From JBLHLB01 sp047618505 (lineage in GTDB: Bacteria; Planctomycetota; UBA1135; GCA-002686595), in contig JBLHLB010000157.1 in assembly GCA_047618505.1 (NCBI GenBank), positions 1 to 8,928 of the forward strand: 8,928 bases of DNA, in the 5' to 3' direction. The notes below the pieces were generated by a model, which worked only from the letters and a program-made list of their open reading frames with translations, did no database searches and had not been told where the DNA came from. Positions 1 through 5,999 of the stretch are shown here, one piece after another. Each line of letters begins with the position of its first letter. Positions within the stretch are counted from its first letter, which is position 1. Both the position numbers and the translations under genes were made by a program.

Positions 1-453
1 TTCCCAGACGCGGTAAGCGGGCTCTTCAAAGGGCGCTTCAGCCGCACACTCACCGGCGCAGAGCAGCGCTCTATCTTGCAGCTCTTACGGGTAAGTGCAG
101 CCCTGCGCGGCGCGCAGCTCGCTGACCAAGTTCTGGCCCCGAACTCGCAGTCGAACAATCTCAACAGTCGAGAAGCCGAAGAGCTCTCCGAGGTCTTTGA
201 CCATGCCAATGATTGGCTCGAGGGCATGGGCTTGGGGAACACCAACGATCCTTTGATTGCCGAGCTGGCGCAGGACCAATTGGCTGCCCAGCTCTTACGC
301 TCTGCCCTGGAGGCCTACCAAGAGTCTCGTTGGACTCAGGCTGTTTCAGACATGGACGCGCTCCTCGGCGGCGCCTCAGATTCCCTGCTTGTGGCCTTCC
401 TTTCCGAAGGCACAGACTCCGATTCCAGCAACCCAACCCAAAGCGATCGATGA
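1..453 (+). CDS. C-terminal part of an unrecognised protein (5' end outside window)
   Basis: Frame 1 is open from the first base to the TGA at 451-453, giving about 150 residues of a longer protein whose start lies upstream. I do not recognise the family. The visible part is mostly predicted helix, rich in Ala, Leu, Glu and Gln (for example the stretches around LAQDQLAAQLLRSALEAYQ), with no Cys, no membrane segment and no obvious catalytic motif. It ends in a Ser/Asp/Asn-rich polar tail. The stop codon overlaps the ATG of the next gene (ATGA at 450-453), so it is very probably in one operon with, and translationally coupled to, the PNP-like gene and purN. A TTG at 76 could be read as a start, but the frame stays open upstream of it and nothing favours that site. 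Coding is supported by the open frame, the overlap and the codon usage; function is unknown. Confidence 0.72.
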   Translation, partial: FPDAVSGLFKGRFSRTLTGAEQRSILQLLRVSAALRGAQLADQVLAPNSQSNNLNSREAEELSEVFDHANDWLEGMGLGNTNDPLIAELAQDQLAAQLLRSALEAYQESRWTQAVSDMDALLGGASDSLLVAFLSEGTDSDSSNPTQSDR

Positions 454-1328
454 GCATTGAAACGGCCAGTTCGACTCATCCCCTCGACATGGAAGTACGC
501 CGCCTCGGCGCGGCTTTGACGGACCGTGGTGTCAAGGCGCCTGAGGCCTTGCTCTGGCTTGCCACCGGCGAGGGGCAGCTTCCCGATGCCCTGGCAAACC
601 ACCTCGAAGTTCCCCTAGGGGAGCTCGATGCACCTGCTCCCTGGTCGGACTGTACTCTGCACGTCGGGCGACTCTCGGAGCTCTCTGTTTGGTTGATCGA
701 GGACCTCAGCGGGGAGCCCGACGCCTCCGTGGGGACAGCTCCTTGGATCCACGGACTCCCCGCCTGGTTGGCCGCCCGTGCCGGCGCTTCGTTGGCCCTA
801 CACACCACCGCCGGCAGTGCCCTTACCAGCACTACGGAAATGGGCAAGTTAGAGGTGCGCGCCCCCGTCGGGGGATTCGGCCTGGTGCGCGACCACATCA
901 ATCTCTCTGGTTTGACTCCGCTCCTGGGATTGGGCTCGAGCCGCCTCGGCCCTCTTTTTCCAGATGTGACAGCCCTGCACCACCTTGGCCTGCGACGCCG
1001 TGCCATGGCTCGCGCGGAGGAGTTGGGCATCGTCACCGCCGAAGTCATCGCGGCCTGCACGACGGGCCCCGCCCTGGAGACACCGGCAGAGCGGCGACTC
1101 TACGGGGGAGCCGGCGCCGATGTCGCCATCCAGTCCCTGCAATGGCCACTCCTGGCCTGTGCCCACGCAGGTCTCGGGCTGCTCTCCATCGTTGCAATCA
1201 GCGACGCGAACGATGGACCCGCCGACGTCCCGTCCCTAGTGGAAGCGGCCGGCGTCCAGGCACGCACCCTGGAGGACTTCATCCTCAGCCTCGTACCCGA
1301 CCTCAGCGAAGCGGTCGAGAAACCTTAG
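450..1328 (+). CDS. Divergent purine nucleoside phosphorylase-family protein, probably altered active site
   Basis: 292 residues. Family signatures of the trimeric PNP/MTAP fold appear in the right order: a degenerate ATGEG at 38-42 where PNPs have GSGLG, a GRL at 73-75, HTTAGSAL at 118-125 where PNPs have TNAAGG, DHINLSG at 148-154 followed by PLLG, and GPALETPAE at 206-214, which keeps the purine-binding Glu (E210). The usual phosphate-site segment RFHxYEG is missing (residues ~85-101 look unrelated). The usual VGMS is VAIQS (225-229), and the base-pocket Asn is aligned with Asp252 in SDAND. PNPs cleave purine nucleosides with phosphate; an Asp at this place is typical of MTA phosphorylases that use 6-aminopurines. 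The sequence therefore suggests a changed substrate, a hydrolase-like or regulatory role, or an inactive relative. The start is set by the ATGA overlap with the upstream gene; the same frame is open further upstream but there overlaps that gene. It lies 5 bases before purN, which fits a purine context. Confidence 0.8.
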   Translation: MSIETASSTHPLDMEVRRLGAALTDRGVKAPEALLWLATGEGQLPDALANHLEVPLGELDAPAPWSDCTLHVGRLSELSVWLIEDLSGEPDASVGTAPWIHGLPAWLAARAGASLALHTTAGSALTSTTEMGKLEVRAPVGGFGLVRDHINLSGLTPLLGLGSSRLGPLFPDVTALHHLGLRRRAMARAEELGIVTAEVIAACTTGPALETPAERRLYGGAGADVAIQSLQWPLLACAHAGLGLLSIVAISDANDGPADVPSLVEAAGVQARTLEDFILSLVPDLSEAVEKP

Positions 1329-1333
1329 GCGCG

Positions 1334-2002
1334 ATGTCCCTCCCCCAAGACTTTCCCAAACGTCGCGTGGCCGTGCTTGTTTCTGGCGGCGGGCGCTCCC
1401 TTGAGAATCTGTCGGAATGCATCGCCGCGGGGAGCCTGAATGCTTCCATCGGTTTGGTTCTATCGGACCGTTCCAGCGCCGGCGCCCTCGCACGCGCGGA
1501 ACGCTTGGGACTGGAACAACGCGTCGTCTCCTGGAAAGACCACAGAACTGCGAACCCCGCGTCCGCCGTCGAGTCCTTTTCCAGCGCCATCTTCGATCAG
1601 ATCGAAGAACAGGACTGCGACCTGGTCGTGTTGGCCGGTTTCCTGCGTCTCCTCCTGGTACCGCCCCACTGGCGCGGACGCGTCCTGAATATTCATCCTT
1701 CCCTTTTGCCTGCTTTCGGCGGCCCGGGATTCTACGGCGAACATGTTCACCGCTCCGTGATCGAGCGCGGGGTTCAGTTCAGTGGCTGCACCGTTCACTT
1801 CGTTGACGACCGCTACGACGAGGGTCCAATCATTCTTCAGCGCTGCATTGAGGTCACGCCTGGTGAGAACGCAGACCAACTGGCGGCGCGGGTGTTTGAA
1901 GAAGAGAAGCTCGCACTCCCCGAAGCTATCCGTCGCGTACTGGATCGAGAGAGCACGGCGAATTGTGCGCGTGGAAAAGTCCCTGGCAGCTCCAGGACCT
2001 AG
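1334..2002 (+). CDS. purN: Phosphoribosylglycinamide formyltransferase (GAR transformylase)
   Basis: 222 residues, slightly longer than typical PurN (about 190-212). It transfers a formyl group from 10-formyl-THF to GAR, the third step of de novo purine synthesis, in the cytoplasm. Visible motifs: N-terminal phosphate loop VAVLVSGGGRSLENL (residues 12-26), the catalytic segment LNIHPSLLPAF with Asn119 and His121, and DRYDEGPIILQ with the catalytic Asp162 (E. coli counterparts N106, H108, D144). After HPSLLPAF it carries GGPGFYGEHVH rather than the shorter PGLHTH-type loop; I associate this form with Planctomycetota-like PurN. The last ~18 residues (from about RESTANC) are a non-conserved tail. 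The ATG at 1334 is preceded by AGG at short spacing and follows the PNP-like stop by 5 bases, so the two genes are co-transcribed. The frame is open upstream inside the PNP-like gene, but that part is not PurN-like. The gene ends 11 bases from the convergent mrfB stop. Confidence 0.94.
   Translation: MSLPQDFPKRRVAVLVSGGGRSLENLSECIAAGSLNASIGLVLSDRSSAGALARAERLGLEQRVVSWKDHRTANPASAVESFSSAIFDQIEEQDCDLVVLAGFLRLLLVPPHWRGRVLNIHPSLLPAFGGPGFYGEHVHRSVIERGVQFSGCTVHFVDDRYDEGPIILQRCIEVTPGENADQLAARVFEEEKLALPEAIRRVLDRESTANCARGKVPGSSRT
1982..1996. repeat. Small inverted repeat at the end of purN
   Basis: CCTGG-CAGCT-CCAGG forms a 5-bp stem a few bases before the purN stop. There is no T-run after it on either strand, so it is recorded only as a weak structure near the convergent junction and not called a terminator. 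Confidence 0.25.
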
Positions 2003-2013
2003 TGCTGTGCGGG

Positions 2014-3264
2014 TCAGCGCGACATGCGCCGCACACGTGCCGCTATCCGTTGAAAGGCAGGGCTCCCCGGTGAGCCACCACGTTCTTCATAGCGCTCTAG
2101 CCACGGCAGTGCCTCCGGGCGTCGACGCAAGTCATCCATTACCTTGGTGACTCCCTTGGCCCGCGAGACAGGACAGCCGGAAAGCTCCCCACCCTCAGCG
2201 CGTTGTTCCTGAAGAGTACAGCCCAGGTGCGCCGCCAGGACAACCAACGACAGGACGTCGTCGGCATTATGACGGAAGACGTCCTCCAGTCGATGGGCAC
2301 GACCCGCTAGGAAATCAAACCATGCGGCCGGTGCGAAGCTCCCGGGTAAGTCATCCTCGCGCACGACATCACAGAGGTAGCGCTCCATGGTTTGCAGCTT
2401 GCCGTTCTCCAGGGCCTCTCGATAGAGGCGTCGCAGGGGATGGTAAAGATCCAGATGCGGCCGATCCGCGAATGGCGGCGCGACACCGTGGACACGCATC
2501 TTGTCCTCCAGTCGATGGCGGTCGAAGCTCTTGCCGAAGAAACTCACCACGCCGGCCGAAGTGGAGACCCGGTCCGCCACTGCCTGCAATAGCGCAGCCT
2601 CCTCTTCGGGGCCACAGAGGAATCCTTGCCAGAGCACGAACTCCACGGCTCCCTGGGATACGGCTCCCTGGGATTCAGCGACACCCTCGTCTGTATCCGC
2701 TCGCGCCTCGAACCAACCCAGGGCAACCATGAACGGCGTCGTTCCAGCACCACCGGAAAGCCCGGTTGTCTCGATATCCAGGTAGACCCCGCGCATCAAC
2801 TCCAGGGATGCAAGGTCACTGTCCTTGGCCAAGGTTGCGAGTTCCGCACAGTCCACCGGTGCTGCCTCCCCCAGGGCCCAGGAACCATGGCGATGATCGA
2901 GTGCATAGCGTACTTCGCGCAGACTGAAGACCCCCTTCGCGTTGCGCTCCTGCACAAGGTTTAAAGGCGTGCCTACGGTCGCCCTGGCATGGGCAGGTGC
3001 CCGGCTAGCGTGGGGTCCTTCGCCCTTTCGCAATCGATCCCTGCGCCCCAGGCGGGCCGTCAACCACGGGGGCATACCAGCGGACTTGGAGCGCCTATTC
3101 TGGCCGGTGGAAGAGCCATCTTCCTGGTCGCCATCGGAAGCCTTGGGGCTTTCCCGACGCAATCGGCGCAGCTTGGCGTGCAGCGCGCTCTTCTGCGCAC
3201 TCTTCTGCCCGCTCTCCTTCGAGTTGTTCCCGCTCACGGGATTGCGTACCTGCCCATCAGGCAA
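2014..3264 (-). CDS. mrfB: MrfB/YprB-type DEDD exonuclease, partner of the MrfA helicase
   Basis: 416 residues with an RNase H-like 3'-5' exonuclease domain. Motif 1 is YLDIETTGLSGG (D163, E165), motif 2 is SFFGKSFDRHRL (D248), and motif 3 is HNADDVLSL (D336, with His332 in the place often held by Tyr). LDLYH (271-275) between motifs is also typical of the family. In B. subtilis MrfB is a metal-dependent exonuclease that works with MrfA on mitomycin C-type lesions, independently of UvrABC. The N-terminal ~155 residues before the domain are longer than usual, basic and Ser/Lys/Arg-rich, but SALHAKLRRLRR (26-37) resembles the start of other YprB proteins. About 80 residues follow motif 3, fewer than I recall for B. 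subtilis, so the C-terminal TPR region seems shortened. The start is a TTG overlapping the mrfA end by 8 bases; an in-frame GTG at residue 9 is an alternative. Tight overlap implies coupled translation. Confidence 0.88.
   Translation of the reverse strand: MPDGQVRNPVSGNNSKESGQKSAQKSALHAKLRRLRRESPKASDGDQEDGSSTGQNRRSKSAGMPPWLTARLGRRDRLRKGEGPHASRAPAHARATVGTPLNLVQERNAKGVFSLREVRYALDHRHGSWALGEAAPVDCAELATLAKDSDLASLELMRGVYLDIETTGLSGGAGTTPFMVALGWFEARADTDEGVAESQGAVSQGAVEFVLWQGFLCGPEEEAALLQAVADRVSTSAGVVSFFGKSFDRHRLEDKMRVHGVAPPFADRPHLDLYHPLRRLYREALENGKLQTMERYLCDVVREDDLPGSFAPAAWFDFLAGRAHRLEDVFRHNADDVLSLVVLAAHLGCTLQEQRAEGGELSGCPVSRAKGVTKVMDDLRRRPEALPWLERYEERGGSPGSPAFQRIAARVRRMSR
2646..2675. repeat. 15-bp tandem duplication inside mrfB
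   Basis: Two adjacent copies of CGGCTCCCTGGGAT(A/T), 14 of 15 bases identical. Being a multiple of three it stays in frame and encodes a doubled SQGAV in mrfB (around residues 198-207), within a stretch that appears to be an insertion between exonuclease motifs 1 and 2. Confidence 0.85.
3185..3208. repeat. 12-bp tandem duplication near the mrfB 5' end
   Basis: Two adjacent copies of GC(G/A)CTCTTCTGC, 11 of 12 bases identical, in frame, encoding a doubled QKSA-like unit (QKSAQKSA, about residues 20-27) in the basic N-terminal extension of mrfB. Confidence 0.8.
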
Positions 3265-5929
3265 CCTCAGGCTCGTCGCCGCTCAGCTCCGCATCGATCT
3301 CGCAGGCACTCAGACCCGGACCTTCGGAAAGGTGTTTCAACACCATCTGCGCCGTCTCCTTGCCCAGGACACCAACCTCCTCCAGGGGACCGACGCAGGC
3401 GGGGCAACCCTGAAGGCAAGCGCAGTTGTCCACCACTTCTCGGGCGGCCTTGACGACTTCGCCGTGGTCTCTGAAGAGCGCAGTTCCAAGGCCCACGGAT
3501 CCAGGTACACGGTCATAGAGAAAGATCGCCGGTTGACGGAAGTGCTTCGAACGAACTTCCGTTGAGAGGCCCAGGTCCGACGGTTGACAGTGCAAGAAGA
3601 GCGGCGCAACTCGCCGCAGCAAGCGCCCTACCCCGCGCCAGGCCGGCGCACGATTCCCCTGGGCCAACCCCAGGGCATTGGCGGCCTCATTGGAAAGAGT
3701 CAACACGAAGGCCTCGGTGTCGAGTTCTTCCGCCGGCAAGTGAATGTCCTCGGCGCCTACGGACTCGCGCGTATAGAAACGGATCTTCTTGTAGAGCGTC
3801 GCCACGGTTGTCACATGGACCTCCCCGTGCCAAACACCCCAATCCCAGGGTGTCTCTTCAGATCCGTCAACTTCGTTCAAAGGGAGGCGGTCCCCTTGGG
3901 TGGGCGGAAGTCCGGCGTCGGCACGATTCGGCGGCAGGTTTTCCAGCAGTGCCGGTGTCAGCTCGCGGGAGTGCCGCTCCTCTAGGCGCAGAACTCGAAC
4001 CTCTGTGTCAGTCTCCGCCTCCGTGAAGTAGTCACTGCTGACTTTTAGCGCATAGGCTCGCCGGTTCTCGTAGTCGAAGCGCTCCACCTTCCAAGTCTCG
4101 CCTTCCACCTGGTAGATGGCACCTTCATGGACGGAGGTGATCGAATACTCGCGCTCAATTTCGCCGATGGCCTTGCCGCTGGTGGCATCGAAGATCAAGA
4201 CGTTGTCGGGTTCGTGACCCGCCAAGGAAACATCCTGGGCCGGGTAAGCATCTGCGATCCAATACCATGCTTCCCCGGCACCGTCAGGGCGGCGCACGAG
4301 GAAGCCAGACTCCTCTGCTAGGTAATCCAGCACATCCTCGACGTGTGGACTGGACCCAAAATTACGTACATCGCATGCGCCCTCGGGGCCGGTCAATTGC
4401 GGGGCAAGAGAGTCCACTCCGTCCTGCTTCGCATGACTGCGGAAGGGCAGCTCAAAGGCGGCGCACTTTAACTGCTCCGAAAGGATCACGAGGTTGTCCG
4501 CGTCCAGGCCGATCTGCTCCCTTGCCTCGCCGAACATCTGTTCGGGATGCTGTGCGAGATACTGATCCACGGGATCCGAGCGCGCGATCATCACCGCCAG
4601 GGAAGCGCGGCCGCGGCGTCCCACTCGACCGGCCCGTTGCCAAAAGGAAGCCTGGCTGCCGGGGTAGCCGACTAACACCGCCACATCTAAGCTGCCGATG
4701 TCGATACCCAGCTCGAGGGCGTTCGTGGACACGACGATCTTTACGCTACCGTCCTTTAGCCCGGCCTCGATCTCACGGCGCTTGAGGGGGAGATAGCCAC
4801 CGCGGTAGCCTCGAATTTCCTCCGCCTTGAGCCCCATGCTGGCCGCGCTTTCTTTCAGGTAGCGCGTCAGGACCTCCACCGAGGTGCGCCGGTTGCAAAA
4901 GAAGATTGTCTGATGGGCGGGTCCGCACAAGTGCGGCGCAAGGCGACGCGCTTCCTCTAGGGCATTCGCACGCAGGCCTGCGACTGCGTCCACGATGGGC
5001 GGATTGTAGACCCCAAAAAAGCGCTCCCCCGAAGGCGACGCATCCTCGTTGACGACGTGCACTTCGCGGCCGAGCAAACGCTCCGCATGCAATCCCGGCT
5101 CGCGCAAGGTCGCTGAAGACAGGAGGAACTTCGGGTCCGAGCCATAGTGCCTCGCAATCCGAATCAAACGCCGCAAGACGTTCGCCACACTGGAACCAAA
5201 GACGCCGGAAAGGGTGTGCACTTCGTCAATCACGATGTAACGCAGCTCGCGAAAAAGCTCCGACCACTTGCCATGGTTCGGAAGGATTCCGGCGTGCAGC
5301 ATCCACGGGTTCGTCAAGACAACATGCCCTCGATCACGCAGGGTCCGACGCACCGAAGGCGGTGTGTCACCATCGTAGGTGAAGGAATGCCAATCGCGAT
5401 CTAGATCCGCGATGAGCGCATTGAGCGAGCGCGATTGATCCTGGGAAAGTGCCTTCGTGGGGAACATCCAAAGGGCGCGCGCTGCGCCGTCGCTCTCGAG
5501 CAGCGCCTGCAGAACTGGAGCGGTATAGGCTAAGGTCTTGCCCGAAGCCGTCGGTGTCGCCACCAAGACATCCTTGCCCGACAGGGCCAGCTCAATGGCG
5601 CGCGCTTGGTGCTCAAAGAGGTTGTCCATACCGCGCCGTTTCAATAACGCAACCAAGGCCGGATCAAGGCTCTCGGGGTAGGGCACGATCCGTCCGGGGC
5701 GAGCGGGGCGATGCTCCCAGGCGGCGAAGCTGCCGCCGACATCAGTGTCTTTCCGCAGGTGATCGACGATGGCCCCCACGCCCCCCATGGTGCTCCGGGT
5801 TCGTGCCCGACGCTGACCGCCGGTGCGGTGATCCAAGGTGGACCCGCCGGCCTGCTGAGCCGCTTCGGATCCCGGTCCTTTCGTCCCCGTCTCGCTTCTC
5901 CTACCTTGTTCCATACCAGCGTCGCTCAT
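3257..5929 (-). CDS. mrfA: MrfA/YprA-type superfamily 2 DNA helicase with C-terminal four-cysteine cluster
   Basis: 890 residues. Helicase core in order: EHQ (106-108), Walker A ATPTASGKT (124-132), DEVH box (235-238), SAT (272-274), the STNALELGIDIG segment (401-412) and the arginine-finger motif QRAGRVGRRG (431-440). The C-terminal MrfA-specific (DUF1998-like) region ends with C836-x-C838-x3-C842-x2-C845, the same spacing as the conserved cysteine set of B. subtilis MrfA, expected to bind a metal. The role is an ATP-driven 3'-5' helicase repairing mitomycin C-type damage with MrfB, encoded directly downstream and overlapping by 8 bases. The protein is about 140 residues longer than B. subtilis MrfA: residues 1-48 are low-complexity and residues ~655-697 look like an inserted Pro/Asp/Glu-rich linker. 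The ATG at 5929 has no good ribosome site; the in-frame ATG at 5788 (residue 48) has GGAG just before it and lies where the conserved domain begins, so the true start may be there. Confidence 0.92.
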   Translation of the reverse strand: MSDAGMEQGRRSETGTKGPGSEAAQQAGGSTLDHRTGGQRRARTRSTMGGVGAIVDHLRKDTDVGGSFAAWEHRPARPGRIVPYPESLDPALVALLKRRGMDNLFEHQARAIELALSGKDVLVATPTASGKTLAYTAPVLQALLESDGAARALWMFPTKALSQDQSRSLNALIADLDRDWHSFTYDGDTPPSVRRTLRDRGHVVLTNPWMLHAGILPNHGKWSELFRELRYIVIDEVHTLSGVFGSSVANVLRRLIRIARHYGSDPKFLLSSATLREPGLHAERLLGREVHVVNEDASPSGERFFGVYNPPIVDAVAGLRANALEEARRLAPHLCGPAHQTIFFCNRRTSVEVLTRYLKESAASMGLKAEEIRGYRGGYLPLKRREIEAGLKDGSVKIVVSTNALELGIDIGSLDVAVLVGYPGSQASFWQRAGRVGRRGRASLAVMIARSDPVDQYLAQHPEQMFGEAREQIGLDADNLVILSEQLKCAAFELPFRSHAKQDGVDSLAPQLTGPEGACDVRNFGSSPHVEDVLDYLAEESGFLVRRPDGAGEAWYWIADAYPAQDVSLAGHEPDNVLIFDATSGKAIGEIEREYSITSVHEGAIYQVEGETWKVERFDYENRRAYALKVSSDYFTEAETDTEVRVLRLEERHSRELTPALLENLPPNRADAGLPPTQGDRLPLNEVDGSEETPWDWGVWHGEVHVTTVATLYKKIRFYTRESVGAEDIHLPAEELDTEAFVLTLSNEAANALGLAQGNRAPAWRGVGRLLRRVAPLFLHCQPSDLGLSTEVRSKHFRQPAIFLYDRVPGSVGLGTALFRDHGEVVKAAREVVDNCACLQGCPACVGPLEEVGVLGKETAQMVLKHLSEGPGLSACEIDAELSGDEPEVA

Positions 5930-5999
5930 TGATCGATGTTCGGCATCCGTTCGGTAAGACTACGCAACCGTGTTGGCTGTCGCAAGCCGCAGGATTCGG
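5930..5999. promoter_or_regulatory. Divergent intergenic region between mrfA and the HAD gene
   Basis: The 70 bases between the two divergent starts must serve transcription of both genes, or more space is available if mrfA begins at 5788. I see no convincing -35/-10 pair and no LexA-type box. A small hairpin GATG-TTCGG-CATC lies at about 5935-5947. AGGA at 5991-5994 is a plausible ribosome binding site for the HAD start at 6000. The promoter role is inferred from gene orientation only. Confidence 0.35.

Noticed and set aside
213..449. The PNP-like frame is open upstream to 213, which would add 79 residues.
   Set aside because: That part overlaps the upstream gene in another frame, is Arg/Pro/Gly-rich, and the ATGA overlap gives a natural start at 450.
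476..1060. Long minus-strand open frame (194 codons) opposite the PNP-like gene.
   Set aside because: Arg/Ser/Pro-rich composition typical of antisense shadows in high-GC DNA; no family motif.
689..1333. The purN frame is open far upstream, giving a possible 437-residue fusion protein.
   Set aside because: The upstream part is an Arg/Pro-rich shadow of the PNP-like gene in another frame; PurN homology begins right after the ATG at 1334.
1982..1996. Hairpin at the end of purN as an intrinsic terminator.
   Set aside because: Only a 5-bp stem, inside the coding sequence, with no T-run on either strand.
2942..3565. Plus-strand open frame (207 codons) over the mrfA/mrfB junction.
   Set aside because: Overlaps two well-supported minus-strand genes and shows no recognisable domain.
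2014..5929. The helicase-nuclease pair as a phage defence system.
   Set aside because: Motifs and order match the MrfA/MrfB repair pair, and no other defence, integrase or mobile genes lie in the window.
5930..5999. Possible SOS (LexA) box controlling mrfA.
   Set aside because: No CTGT-N8-ACAG or GAAC-N4-GTTC type operator is present in the gap.
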